Below are positions 10,151-23,821 of a DNA stretch of 64,000 nt, one piece after another. Position 1 is the first letter of the stretch; each line of letters starts with the position of its first letter. The notes beneath the pieces were generated by a model. It was not told the DNA's origin, did not search any database, and was given only the letters and a program-made list of their open reading frames with translations. The position numbers and the translations under genes are program-made. The stretch covers positions 62,001 to 126,000 of the forward strand of contig JAHLJZ010000060.1 in the NCBI GenBank assembly GCA_025602915.1, read 5' to 3'. The DNA is from Paraphysoderma sedebokerense. Taxonomy: Eukaryota; Blastocladiomycota; Physodermatomycetes; Physodermatales; Physodermataceae.

Positions 10151-13100
10151 ATGTCTTCTAATTTACACGAACTTCAAATCTCGGACTACGGCTCTGCCCA
10201 ACTGGTCTACGAGACACAGCATTTTCTCTATCATCGTATCACCAGAAATAATGTAGATGAGTCGCAAGAGAATTTAAATCTTCCGACTTCTCTCATCATG
10301 AAGTCTGGCCGTAATTCGCAGTCCCTTCATATCATCAGTCGACTGAAGTACGAATGTTCGATGGTGAACGAGCTTTCTTACATTCCTGGTGTCGTCGGCC
10401 CGGCAACCATATCCACAGAATTTGGACAGCTCTGTCTGATATACCCAGATTTCTTTCTCGGACATCATGTTGAAGAACCTAATACAACTCCTGGATATAC
10501 CTTGTCGCAAATTCTGCATCATCGGGGGCGACTCTCCATCCTTGTGTCCCTCAACCTGATGCGGGCCATTACCAAGGCGTTGCGGCCCCTTCATTCTTCG
10601 CAATTCGTCTTGAACAATCTTTCGCCGCACGCAGTTCTCATTGTAGATCCTCATGGATTGGAAAGTAATTTTGCAGAGTGCGAGGCATACTTCATTGATT
10701 TGAGCAGAATCACGGATTTGAAGTGCCCAGACAATCTTGATCGCAATGAGGCCGAAATAGAATTTTCCGCCCCTGAGAGCACTATTCTGGTATGGCTTTC
10801 TACCCATTCGAATGGCTTTGGTAATCAGAGACTAATTTTCCTGCCAGAATCGAGATGTCGATCAACGAGCCGATCTATACTCTCTCGGCATAGTTCTGTA
10901 TATGCTGATCGTGGGGCGACCACCTTTTGGTGGAAAAAATCTCGATGTCATACATCAGCATTTGGCCAAAGCTCCCCCTGCTTTAAGAGATGTATTAGAG
11001 ACTGATCCGAATTATCAACTGACCCCAAGTGAAGCGACATTCTTGGATTGGGTTCAATCCTTGTTAAATAAGTGCTTGGAAAAGGTCGGTAGAAAACTAT
11101 ACTTTTCAAACGTCGCTACATATACTGAAGAAACCATTACGTTTAGATACCTGAAAATCGATATCGCTCGGTGGATAGTGTAATAGTCGATATTGACTCT
11201 GCCATTAATTGGTGCTGCAGCAAATTTGACGACGCCTACCGACCTGATATGGCTCCGGGCCAAATCGATGCCCTTTCACGGTTTACCATACCCAAATCTT
11301 TGTACAGCAGAGAAAAAGAGTTTTCAATGATGATTTCAGCATTGGAATCTGTGAAAAAATCAGAATTTAATGGTGGGATTGTCGTCGTCCGTGGGAAGTC
11401 AGGTGTGGGTAAAACATCACTCATTAATAAGTTGGGAGGACCCGTCCTTGCTTCAAAAGGTTTTTTTGTGAAAGGAAAATATGATAGAAGCGAAGTTCCC
11501 TGTGGAGGGCTTCTTGAAGCCTTAGAATCGTTAGTTTCGCAGACATTGACGATGAATGAATCAAAGTTGAATGTGATTGAGGAAAAGTTATTACGGGTTG
11601 TAGGCTCGGAAATTGTTGTTCTCAGTAATCTGATACCAGCACTCACTTGCCTCTTGGTTTGTGCCACATACCTATATTTATCTGCGGAAACTTTGCTAAA
11701 TATTCCTAACTCCCATCAGGGCGAGAATCAACGCATGGATGATCTTCCCGAACTTGGACACGCCGAAGCCTTGATTCGTTTTCAACAAGTATTCGTCAAA
11801 TTTCTTTCAGTATTCGTAGATCCATTAAATCCGCTTGTCATGGTTCTCGATGATGTTCAATGGGCGGATGCAGCATCACTTCATCTCCTGGAACAGATCG
11901 CCAACAGTAACGGCAGTCTCAAAGGTTTCCTCATTGTCATGGCGTATCGGGATGATGATGTCGTTTCGAACGATTGCCCACATTTGCTACAATCCATCGC
12001 CGATAGCTGTACAACCTCTATAAAATATGAAGAGATTGAATTGAATCCTCTTGAGCTAGAAGCCGTACAAGGATACGTGGCTGAAACTTTGCATACTTCT
12101 ACCGAGGAAGTATTGGATTTGGCAATGATATTGTATAGCAAAACTTTGGGAAATCCTCTGTATCTTTCTCAGGTATACTCTTAAACTGCTTTTGTTTTAT
12201 TTGATAATACTCCTTTTAACTTAATTTTGGTATTTTATAAATTAGCTCTTTACTTCTCTGTACGAAGAGAAGCATGTGCAATTCAATTTCAATACCAGAA
12301 GGTGGGAATGGGATTTCAACGATTTATCGAATATTCCCATTTCTTCGAATGTTGTTGATTTTATGATACACAAAATGCAGAAGCTGTCAGAGGAATGTCG
12401 GACAGTACTTAAAATTGCGTCATGTGCGTCATTTAAAATTTCGTCGCCTCTTGCTATAAGTTCAATTACTGATAAGTCTCATCTTATTTAGGCATCGGTG
12501 AAACATTTGATTTTGGGCTCCTATCGGGAGCGTTCACTCATTATGCTGATCTTGAACAACACCTTCGTGAAGCAATGAAAGCTGGACTGATTATTCAAAG
12601 CTCCGACGTATCAAACTGTCGATGTAGAGTCGGTTTCTCTTCACTCGAAGAAGGTTCCTCAAATACAAAGGGCCGAATCTTGGCGCAGTTGGATGATTTT
12701 CAAGTATCTGAAATTGACGACTCGGCTGTTGATTCACATACTGAGGAACATGTTAGACAAAACAGCAGTTACAGGTTCTTGCATGACCGGATGAGACAAG
12801 CTGGTACATAGTAGTATAACGTCTACAAAAATGTTGTCATTATACACTGACACCAATTTTCTTTTATAGCTTATTCTCTATTGTCTGTTTCAGAGCAGCA
12901 GAATATACATATACGTATCGGCCGCTTGTTGCTTGCTCGATGCTGTCGTGTTCAACTTCAGCAAGAAATTTTTACAGTTGTCAATCAATTGAACAAAGGT
13001 CGACAATTAATTACCGACGTATCCGATCAGCTGAATCTGGCGAAATTAAATTACTTTGCATCCTTACGATCTACGAAATCAACATCTTATGCGCTTTCGT

Positions 13101-16100
13101 ATAAATATATTGAAACGGCTCTCGATTTACTACCCGTTCGAGGTGCAGTGGATTGGAAGTCCGACCCACATATCGAACTTTTCTTCAGTATTCATTTCGC
13201 CGCTCTGAATGCTAGTTATTACGTTAACGATTTAACTCGAATGAAATCACTCATCGACATTTGTCACATCAACGCCCAATCCGTCGTGCAAAAGGTGGAC
13301 GTGTTTTGTCAAGAAATTTTGTACTACGGTTCTCGTTCGGATCCAGCAAACTGTATACAAACAGGCCGTGAATGTTTAAAGCTACTTGGTCACGACATCC
13401 CGACTGACGATGAGCTTCCAACTTTCATCAAAGGCTACCTCGATCAATTGAAGTTGCCACCAGAGACGGTCTCTGCTCTGGAAGATTTACCAGTGATGAC
13501 CGGAAGCACTGAACTCGGTACAATGAGAGTTTTGTCGTATCTGACTGCCCCAACCTATTTGGTTCACCCAGATCTTTTTATCTTTATCACCCTCAAAATG
13601 GTCGAATTGAGTCTTCAACACGGAAACTCGGTTTTCGGAGCCGTCGGCTATTGCATGTAAGTTGCATCTAGATATCCCGCATAATTAAGTATCTAATCTG
13701 ACGATACTAAACTCTAGGTACGGATTTGTGTTGTGCGGTCTTGACATGAAGGATGTAAATTTGGGCTATGCATTCGGAAAATTATCACTGGCCGTGTTGG
13801 ACAAATTTCCGATGAGTATTTGGAGTTGTCTGGTTTATGAGAATTACTCATCAACTGTTTGCGCTTGGATGGAACCTTTACGCAATTGCCGTGCTCATTT
13901 AAAAGTTGCTATGCACGCTGGTATTCGTACTCTGTCAATGGATCATCTTGCTTTCAGTTACGTCAAAATATTCTTGTAAGTAAATTTATTTGATTTATTT
14001 AGTATTTGATCAAGTTCTATTGATTCATTGTTTGCAGAAATGATTTCTACGTCGGCGAACCAATCCCCGTTATTGAAAAGAACATGGAATTTCTTGCCGA
14101 ATTTTTAGAATACCATCGCTATGGTTTCGGAGTGACTTATGGTCGGATCACAAAAGCCTTGACATCAGCACTTCAACAAGACTTTCGGAATGGGACTCCA
14201 AGAGTTGTTGAGAATCAGATCGACAGTTATCCTCCGTCTTGTCTTGTCAAGTACATCTACTTTCTTTCGTGGGCTTCTCAGACAATCATCGATTTTGTCT
14301 TCGACGACTTTGAGTCTACCATCGTGTCTTACAATCATGCATTGGACAATCTACCCGGAGGTAAGTAATATTAAAAACAACGTACCATCAGTTACAGTGA
14401 TGCCTGACCAAAATAATTTCTTTAGGTCTTGGGTGCTTGACAACGGCTCAATTGCAGTTTTACGTCACACTTGCCTCAACCAGTCTCGTTTTGGACGGGA
14501 AAAAAGTGGATGACTTTAACGAAGACACGTTAGAATCATACATATACAAGTTTCGAATCGGGGCTGCGAATTGTGCTGAAACTTTTACGGTGAAGAAACT
14601 GATGATGGAAGCTCAATTGACGCTTGTTCGAGGAGGCACCAACTCTAGTCATACTGCCGAACGATTGTTCCAAGCAGCAATCAAAGAAGCCAAAAGATAC
14701 AATCAAATCCATGATGAAGGTTTGTAGCCCCGATGACTTACACATATATAACAGGGTCTGACTAGTTTTTGTAGCCATTGCCCACGAATTCATTGCCAAA
14801 CATTGGCTTCGAAATGACAATCAGGATTACGCCGCCCTTCATCTTCGAAATGCAGTCCTCCTCTATGATCGTTTCGGTTGTTCCAAGGGAGACCACTTGC
14901 GTCGGGTACACTCGAAGCTCCTCTGTCAGCCTGATCCCTGGGACACCAATTTTGTCTTTGATACATTAGTCACAGAACAGGGTGATAGAATCTGTCTTCG
15001 TCGATTTGATCCGGATAATCGACCGCGTGACTCGCAAACAGCAAATTCAACGGGTGTTACTCTTCCTGTGATTATGGAAGCTACAAAGGTCTTTGGAGCG
15101 CGGTCAGGAACTGATACTCTTATCGCAGATTTCCTAAAGCTGGTGATACGATATGCGGGCGCAGACTTGGCTTTTCTGTTCGTTGCTGACAATGATGATA
15201 TTGGTGCCATTAAGTCGGTGAAGAACTTAGATCTTAAAGCGCAGGCATTCTTCGATTCCGATAGTGAAGATATCCAGGTTACGATGAACCCAGGTAAGCC
15301 GGATATGCAGTTGCCCCTACCAGTTTTGAACTACGTCTTTCGAACCAAATCTGTCGTCCTTAATGATCTACCACTGCAGTCGACAATCAACACGCAAAAG
15401 TCGATGCTTGTGTCACCTCTGACATACCAAGACGATGTGATTGGTATTTTATACCTCGAAAATAGACTATCGAACAACACATTCTCCCCCAACTGCGTTG
15501 AGATTGTGCAAATATTGACTGCACAGGTTGGAATTGCGGTAGAAAATTCCCGTTTGATTGGTGCGCTAAGTGCCAAGAATAGGAGATTAGAGGAAGAGAT
15601 TGAAGAACGTCGAAGGGCAGAAGAAGTAGCAACACAAGCTGCCAGGGCCAAATCTGCGTTCTTGGCCAACATGAGTCACGAAATCAGGTATGTCGTATGT
15701 CTTTCTTTCTTAGCTTAATTAAAGATACTGACGTTTGGTACTTGTAGAACTCCAATGAATGCAATTCTTGGAATGAGTCAACTTCTCCTGCAGCAAACTG
15801 ATTTATTGCAGAATCATGTTGAGTTGATTCGACCTATCGTGTCGTCTTCGAATTCGTTATTACAAATGCTCAAGTGAGTATAACATTACTTCGTATTTAT
15901 ATATTGTCCATTCTAACGGTTTATTTTTAGCGATATCCTCGATATGTCTAAAATTGAGTCTGGTAATTCATCAGCTTCTCTTGTAGTTTGCTTGTTCGCT
16001 GCTGTGCTAATATTGTCAAACGATTTCAGGCAAGATTGATATTTACAAAGAACCATTCAAATTCCGAGAATGTATAGAGAATTCAATCGATTCTGTTGTT

Positions 16101-17895
16101 TCAAACGCAGTGCAAAAGAAAGTCGACGTCGGATATATTTATAGAAGTGATTTTCCTGATGTTCTAATTAGCGACTTCACCAGAGTTGGGCAAATTTTGA
16201 GAAACCTCCTCGGCAACGCGGTTAAGGTTTGCAAAATATTTACAATTATTTCGAATTTCAGCTTGTTTCTGATTTTATTTCTGTTCAGTTCACACACCAA
16301 GGATCGGTTTTCGTATCTGTAAATTTGACACGAACTTCCGACAACAGATCAATCACCAGACCAGGCTGCGGATACAATTCATTGCAATTTTATGAGTACA
16401 ATTTGTGCGTTGAAGTAAACGATACAGGAATAGGTGCAGTATTTTGTGATTTGAGTTTCGCTGAATGCAAATCTTAACATCCTTGTTGATAGGTATGACT
16501 GGTGATCAAATGGAAAAGTTATTCGTCCCTTTCTCGCAAGCAGACGCCTCTACTACCAGGTAATGAGTTTTTACAAACTTGATTTTGTATGAACTTTTCT
16601 CACCACGATAGATTTATAGATTGTACGGTGGCACTGGACTCGGTTTGTCGATATCGAAGAAGTTGGCTGAACTGCTTGGGGGTTCGCTAACTTGCGAAAG
16701 CGAGTTCGGAAGGGGATCAGTGTTTCGTATATCACTTCCAATCCTCGCTGCCACTTCCCCGATGACTGTCCAACCTTTACCGCGTTCCGTATTAATTGTA
16801 CATCCAAATCTGATGCAACAAGAAGCCGTTAAAAGCTTTGTGGAGCCAAAGAGTATCACTTGTGCGTCATTCGCATCAGGGCAAGACGCCCGGAATTGGT
16901 TGGCACGAAATAACTCTGATTTGATCATAGTCAACGACGAGGTACTTTCGTAATATTTCTGCGCCTTTTCGAATGATTGTATTCTAATTACAAGGTATCT
17001 TTACCTGTCGCATTAGCTTCCTGACGAATCAGTATTCGATTTTATAAAACATGTGGAATCCACATCACAAAATCATGGATCCAATATGATTATTCTTACC
17101 TCTTCTCAGCAATCTCTTGTTAACAATATCGCCCATCATAATTACATCAATTCGATGCCAAAACCTATTCGTCAACAAAAGCTGATTGACGAAATGGCGC
17201 GTATCATGTCGACATGTCGAAGGCCTGAAATCAATCGTCGCACATCCATTCGATTACCCCAACCTACCACCTCGTCGATATTGGTTGCGGACGATAATCC
17301 GTTGAATTTGCAGGTTGTGCTCAAAATGCTGCAGAAATGCGGGCATAAAGCTGATACAGCCAAGAATGGCAAGGAAGCAGTCGATAAAATGAAAGAAAAA
17401 GGATATGAATTAATATTCATGGATGTGCAGATGCCGGTTTGTGATGGACTTGAAGGTAAGAGACACATTGTTTGGCAAACCACTGTACTTTAATGTTTCG
17501 ATACGTGCGTTCTTACAATCATAATGCTACTTTCTATTAGCTACTCGAATTATCCGAAGAGAGATACCGAAAGAAAAGCAACCAATTATCGTTGCCTTGT
17601 ATGTTTTACTTTTACTTTATTTGTCCACTTTTTTCATAAGTCTTGATTTAACAATTTTATCTTTTTGCTGAATAACAGAACTGCAAACGCATTTACAGAA
17701 GACCGTGATAAATGTCTAGGAGCTGGAATGAACGATTTCTTAAGTATGTTACTTCATATATTTCCCCCCATTATGTCGATCCTTGAACTCACATATTGAT
17801 TGTTTGTTTTCCCTTTTTCAAAAGCTAAACCTGTGGACATGAAGAAATTGAATGAAACAGTGAAAAAGCATTGGAAAGAAAGCCGTCAAAAATAA
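10151..17895 (+). CDS. Hybrid histidine kinase, fungal group X (Chk1/Mak2-like)
   Basis: A two-component signalling protein of about 2,141 residues from 21 exons: 10151-10789, 10848-11084, 11147-11656, 11720-12172, 12246-12423, 12492-12803, 12870-13656, 13718-13975, 14038-14360, 14426-14719, 14775-15687, 15748-15873, 15931-15962, 16030-16226, 16289-16433, 16493-16559, 16620-16941, 17017-17455, 17541-17598, 17679-17743, 17825-17895. Order: Ser/Thr-kinase-like domain; AAA-type ATPase with Walker [10 protein letters not shown] and Walker [11 protein letters not shown]; long helical region; GAF (about 15080-15560); coiled coil; H-box [15 protein letters not shown] with the phosphorylated His; N-box [15 protein letters not shown]-boxes VNDTGIGM and [13 protein letters not shown]; receiver domain with ADDN, FMDVQMP (phospho-Asp) and LTKPVDM. 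This is the layout of Candida Chk1 and fission yeast Mak2/Mak3, which sense oxidative stress. The kinase-like domain has LNN where HRD is expected, so it is probably a pseudokinase. The intron at 11657-11719 is a multiple of three and could be retained. Confidence 0.93.
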
Positions 17896-18297
17896 ACGAA
17901 TAGAAAACTATTAGAACTTGCTTTATAGCTGATTTTGCAATTGAAATTTTAGATACCGCGTTAGACTTTAGCAATTCGTGATGATTTGCTACTCTTGCTT
18001 TTGGAGTAGGTGATTAATGTTGATTATATCATTTAGTAGAGTTTGATTAAGATTTGGATTATTGTTATCACATCGTAATGGTTTGCAATTTCAAGTTTTG
18101 CGGCAAGTAAATAGGAATAATTTATATTCAAAGGTACAATTGTACAATCTAATAAATTTTGCAACGATCTGTATAGATCGTATCAATAAATAAGCCAAAA
18201 TGAGAAGAAGGCGCCGTCTTTCTTTGCGACTAGAATGTAATAACCAAGCCGTATTTACAATTCCATGTAGGCAGCAAACGTTGAATCACCGATCTTA
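17896..18297. other. Convergent intergenic region
   Basis: 402 bases between the histidine kinase stop and the lipase stop. AT-rich, with several AATAAA-like strings (for example near 18150 and 18185). No coding signal. Confidence 0.55.
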
Positions 18298-19953
18298 TCA
18301 AAGTTTCTCAATCTTATCAGCGACAACCATCCAAACTCGTTCTTTCGAGTCTTTGCCAAAGACAAAATCCATGTGTTCATAACCCTCTACTTTTTCCTCA
18401 TAAACCAACTTTACGTTTTTGTAAACTTTTTTCACACTTTCAATCAATGGTTCATGTAGTACTAAATAATCTTTTGAGCCAGAGAACACTAATAGCGGAC
18501 ATTTGATATTGTGTAACGGAAACAAAGGCTGGTCATTCGGCACTGACGAGTCATGTCTTGTGTGAGTTTTCGACAAAAGAAGTGAGGAGGAAGATGTATT
18601 GGAGGAATCTAGATTCAAATCTAACGTAATCACTCTGTTTCGACCATTCCGCATCCATTCTTTGATAGCATCGACGCTGGTTGGTTTCGGTGTAAACCGA
18701 AAATACTTATTCTTGTGGGCTCTAACCCAGTTATTATCACTCCAATCAAATAAATAACTAAACATATGAAAGGCTAATCCTGTAAATATACTATGAGGAG
18801 CCCATTTCTGTACGTAGGTCATTATCGGTATAAATTCTAATCGACCAAACACTTGATGAAACGCGGATGGAGAGGCTTGGATGAGATGTTTTAGTGGAAA
18901 CTTTTCGACTAATGGACCGAGGTAAACTGCGGGCGCTAAAGCGATGAAGGCATGAAGGGAGTCGTTTAAGTGTGGGTGGATGTTTAATCCCAAGAAAGCT
19001 TGTGCGTTGCCTTGACTGTGTCCAATGTACACAATCTTATCGTGTCCGGTGACTTTTAGAACGTATTCGATCATGCATTTAAAATCATATCGGGCGAGAT
19101 CCTGAACCGACCAAGACCAGAACTCTTTCGAAGAAGGAGAATAGTGGAGATGTGGATTCAGTTTCGATTTACTGTAAGTTGTAGTTCCCCGATTGTTTCC
19201 GAGGAAGACATCGTAACTGAAAATAGGAGAGTTTAATCATCTAAAGTAATCTTACAGTATTGGATAGAAAGGAGGATGAAGGTACCCTTGGTCGGCGAGC
19301 CAAAATGCCATTGATTCCTTGCCACTGGTCACAAATACTCCTGCACTTTGGAATAGACCATGGACAAGAAGAATTGGCGGTTTTTCTACAATGCAGAAAG
19401 TCAGCACAAATGAAAGTCAACATCAACTTTTTTACGCACTACCATATGCGGAAGTAGTGAAGTCAAACCACAAAATGTACCAGGATATCCAAAATGATGT
19501 AGGAAATGAGGCAAAAAACACACTTTTTGTATCAATAGATCTGCCTCTTTTTCTTATCCTATTCAGTACAAGAACAAAACCATCATCTGTCACCGCAGTC
19601 CTTTCTTCATGATCGTACCCCCAAAACTCGGCATAATATCCGACCGAATCCGTACAGACTTCTTTTATTCTCAATTCTTTTTCTTTTTCAGTCTCATAGT
19701 CGGTATCTTGCTTACTCCACTTCTTCTCATTCACTTGATACACATAACTTGCGAAATGTCGACGGATGATAAAACCGGGGACAAAAGTTTGTAGCACGAA
19801 ACGTACAATGTCTTTGATGAACGAAAATAGAACGAGGACGGTGAGAATTGTGGTCGACAGAATGTGAGATGCAAATTGGGTGGTTGTCAGAGAAAAATAG
19901 TCATATGTAGAGTCTATTATTGAACGTTTATGAGTCGGCTCTGATAGTTTCAT
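18298..19953 (-). CDS. Steryl ester hydrolase / lysosomal acid lipase family
   Basis: Membrane-anchored α/β-hydrolase of 482 residues in three exons: 19953-19524, 19385-19286, 19216-18298. I start at the ATG at 19953; the frame is open further up to 20061 but has no ATG there. A hydrophobic segment (HILSTTILTVLVLFSFI) near residues 30-46 should anchor it. The lipase lid region follows (YYAEFWGYDHEERTAVTDDGFVL, the abhydro_lipase signature). The core has LLVHGLFQSAG, GNNRGTTYS-like GNNRGTTT, nucleophile GHSQG, acid SGSKDYLV and histidine YEHMDF. Yeast relatives Tgl1, Yeh1 and Yeh2 hydrolyse steryl esters at lipid droplets or the plasma membrane. A minus-strand TATA-like element lies near 20041-20052, about 90 bases upstream. 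Confidence 0.9.
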
Positions 19954-20040
19954 GGTTTCAGTTAATGTTGTTGTCGGATTAACGGTACGAACGGGGCGGC
20001 GGGCGACGGAACGGGGTCGAATGGGTGGTAGCAACGATGA

Positions 20041-20052
20041 ATTTATATAAGC
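20041..20052 (-). promoter_or_regulatory. TATA-like element of the lipase gene
   Basis: Reads CTTATATAAATT on the minus strand, about 90 bases upstream of the chosen lipase ATG at 19953. Position and sequence fit a core promoter. It also argues against translation beginning further upstream. Confidence 0.45.
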
Positions 20053-20061
20053 GAAACCCAA

Positions 20062-20645
20062 TTATCTATCTATCTGCGATGAATTCAGGCGGGAGAATGA
20101 ATTCGAATCTATCTAAATAATATCTTGTTGACGAAATGATGATGCTGATGCTGATTCCATTCAAATTGTATTTTCTGCTGCGGGTGATGCGGAATCGCCT
20201 GATTCCCTTTTCTGTGGCTTTTGGGATCGAGCTTCTTTTTTTTCGAGAAATTTGGAAAGAAAAAGTTTAAATAAACTTGTATTCTCAACAAATAAATGTC
20301 TTAATTGGAATAATCGAGCACATTTTAGATTGTCAATAGTATGATGCAATGATGAAATGATTTATTTCGGAAAAACAATAAATACATTGTACCGCTATCG
20401 AAAAAATAATTCGTTCCTCCTAAACGCTACACTTTTGCGCTTGTTTGGCCACACTTTCTTTGCAAGGTTTTCATATAAATTCAAATAATAATTCTACGAT
20501 TTTGTACCCAACCCAGCTCATGAATGAATTCTCTACCGTTTCTTTGTCAATTTGGCTCGTTTTCGTTCCTATTACCAAATTCAAAGTAAAGTTAATTCAT
20601 CTGAACGAGTTGAACCAGTTAGGTTAAAGCAAATTATGGAATAAA
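20062..20645. other. Intergenic between lipase promoter and LRR gene 3' end
   Basis: 584 bases, AT-rich, without a supported gene. Short frames here have biased composition and no family resemblance. Confidence 0.5.
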
Positions 20646-23235
20646 TCATACCACGCCGTTGACTTTTGTGTACTCTGTCTGCAAGAAATCCATGATAGAC
20701 TTCATTCCCGCCAACGCAATGTTAATGGGAGGTGAGGTGAGAGGGTTATCTTTTACTTCAAAATTCTAAATTGTGATTTCATCCAAGTACAAGGATATTA
20801 TATAGGTATAAGAAATCAGATAAAGGATGAGAGAGAAAGTAAGTCTTTGATTTAACCCTAAATATGTGACTCAAGTAATTGACTATTTGTCTACATACTG
20901 TTAAATCACTCAGTAGACACAAATCGCAAGGTAATTCAGATATTTTGTTATGGTTTAGATCGAGTTTAGTCAATATACTAAGATCACCCAATGCAGGAGG
21001 AACTCGATTCAACTGGTTGGATCGGACTTCCAGCACAGAAAGTCGTTTGAGATCTCTATTTTCATTATTCGTATGATGGACAATTTAGAATCAAACATTT
21101 GGGAGCAGAAGAAAAATAAAATGATGCATCAGGAAAACTAATATGGGAAACGAAGAATAAGAGAAAGTAGAGACGAACCCAATACTGTCAGGCAGACTTT
21201 CCAATTTGTTTGCATTGAGAAACAGTTTCTCCAACAACTCAAGATTCCCGATATCGTCGGGTAAGGTAATCAACATATTATTAGAGACATCCAATTCCAC
21301 GAGTGATGTGATCTGAGTCAATTCGAATGGAAGCATCTCAATTTGGTTGTCACTTTTTTGCATTGTGATGAACGAGTATATGCGAATCAATAAATCAAAT
21401 CCGATAGAAAGAAAGGGAGTGAGGGTTAGAATAAGCGCAAATTTACAAAAATGTAAGAATTGAAGATAAGCAGCTCCACGAAGAGATTGCTCGACTTTTA
21501 TTAAACTAACCTCAGCAGCAACTTGGTTAAGTTACGCAACTGCCCGATAGTCGGAGGGAATGAAGCGGCCGATAACTTGTTGTTTCGTAAATCTAGATAT
21601 GACAGCTCACCCAAATCCCCAAAAGTTTCAGGCAAAGCGGAGATTGAACAAGTATTTGCCTCAAATTTCTTGAGTTTTGTAAGAGCACCGATGTTCACTA
21701 TCAAAGGATTCAACCATCAGTCATATTCCTGCGTTAGATATCTCATTTCTCAGGCGGCAGTCATGCTTTCGGATGCATGATAAGCAGAAACAACTAAGTA
21801 GCAAGAGATTCTCACCTGGTAATCCTTCAATCTGGGTATTGTCTTTTATATTCAATTCGACCATTTCGCCCCAACATTCAATAAAAACCGGCAGAGTATC
21901 TATTCTCGTATTTTTGATATTCAGTTTTACAAGTTTCGTAAGATTATTCATCGTTTCAGGTAAATCGGCCAAGTCGCGATTTTCTTCAACGATGAGCTCA
22001 GTCAAATTGACCAGCTTTCCAACTGTAATTTGTGTAGTTAATGGCAGAGAGAAAATAAAAAAATCGAATTATTATACGTGGCTACAGATAATTCAAGGTT
22101 GGGTAGAAGGGCACGGCGGAACTGAAAAAACGGTACCTGTCGGAGGGAGTGCACGTAGTGCGTTGAATCCAATTTCAAAAACCATTAGCTCTTTCAGATC
22201 TCCAATTTCGTTTGGCAATCGAGAAATATTATTGTTATATAATCTCAATGTCTATAAGCGTATCATTAGATGTCACGACTTTGATAAAAGACACAGGATT
22301 GGTAAGTATACAGACCTGCAGCTCCTGCAAATTGGAAACATCAGCTTGTATAGCTTTAATCTTGTTGTCACTCAAATCGACGTACTCCAATGATTTCAAA
22401 AAGAATAGAATATCGGGTATAGCCTGAAAGAATCAAAGTCATCAGATGTAAGGAATCGCCGAGAACGCAAGAGTTGCCTATTCTGGTCAAATACAACGTA
22501 CTTTGAAATCATTATGATGCAATTCCAAATGCTTTAGATTTGATATATCGCCAAATTCCTTTGGTAATTCTCTATTACAGAAGATAAATGATTAGGGATT
22601 AGCATCTGCTTACAACAGTTTCATGTCAAAATAGTGGCATTTGGTCACGTACTCTAGCTGATTATGACTTAAATCAAGATAGGTCAAATTTCGCAATTTT
22701 CCAATTAGAGGTGATAATGGCGCAAAAAAGAGTCGATTATTTGCTATTGATTTACATTCGGTGTGGTACATCAGGTTCGTTTCTGATCATGGTGTATAGC
22801 AGATAGAGAATCCCACTTACACATTTCCAACTTCACCAACGTGAATACAGCACACAAATCCGGAGGAATAAAATTGAAAGAGTTGTGCGACAGATTAATT
22901 GACTGCAGTAGGCCCATTCTAGCTGTATAATGAGATAAAAATCTGTTAATTTGGCTGCATTCCCGCTCTTCGGAGATTACCCTTGCGCAAAAGTACGAGA
23001 CAAAACAGAGTATTGCCACCACTATGTACACAAAGGGAATGGTGGAGCATAAATTACATCAATACATACAAATAGATGGTGGGAGATCAGTGAGTTTGTT
23101 GTGACTCAGATTCACCTCGACTGTCTTTTGCAGCTTTCCGATACATTTAGGTATTTCGGAGAGGTCTCGTTTCGATAAATCGAGGACCTGTTTCTTGTTG
23201 TGCGAAGAGATTTCTTTCTCAAGAGCGTTTCCCAT
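20646..23235 (-). CDS. Long leucine-rich-repeat protein (LRRC40/LRRC57-like)
   Basis: A multi-exon gene made almost entirely of about 17-18 leucine-rich repeats of 23 residues in the LxxLxLxxNxLxxLPxxI pattern. It begins MGNALEKEISSHNKK; the N-terminal MGN is like LRRC57 and may be N-myristoylated, though residue 6 is not ideal. Visible repeats include EVNLSHNKLTDLPPSI, SINLSHNSFNFIPPDL, YLDLSHNQLE, ELDVSNNMLITLPDDI, KLFLNANKLESLPDSI and KLDLNHNKISELPCDL. The last exon ends with PINIALAGMKSIMDFLQTEY, a cap typical of LRRC40-type proteins. Introns fall roughly once per one or two repeats. Such proteins are interaction scaffolds; no partner is evident. Exon borders were followed by frame but not all fixed. 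Confidence 0.8.
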
Positions 23236-23821
23236 GATAATTACGCACAAGGTAGAGTTGATTTATCCTTATGCTGAGATAGTATTTAAAGGTGCTTGTA
23301 AATATAGCGAAATTCGAAAAACCGAGATTCCGAGAATTGAGAGACGGGAACGGGAACGAGGAAGAATTTATGCTGCAAGAACCGCGAAATATTTAAATGG
23401 ATTTGGGCGCATATAGTAATTGAATATCTCCATTATTAAGATATCGTTCAACTTTAATTTATTGCGGGAATAAAACTTATTTACTGAGAACTTTATTGCA
23501 GCAGCATGCTCGGGTCTTACTCCGTATTACCAGGCAATTTTGAAAGCTGTTCTTCACACAAACGAAGAGTAAAATAACAATCAATTATAAAATATTATAA
23601 ATCCATGCAAAAGTAATTTGTTCGAATCTAACTTTGGTTCGATTGCATTTTTGGAAGAGTTCTCTTCATTTTGTTCACTCGCGAAAGAAAATTTTCGTCT
23701 CAACTCGAAATTCTAGTAAATGTACACAATTGGTCTCTTGTGATTGTCATTTTTTATTTAACTTATCTGTACAATTATTCTGTCTATATTTTTATTGTCA
23801 ACGCATGGAAATTGCTCATTC
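23236..23821. other. Divergent promoter region, LRR gene / HECT ligase
   Basis: 586 bases between two outward-facing genes. No gene seen. T-rich tracts precede the HECT start on the plus strand. Confidence 0.5.
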
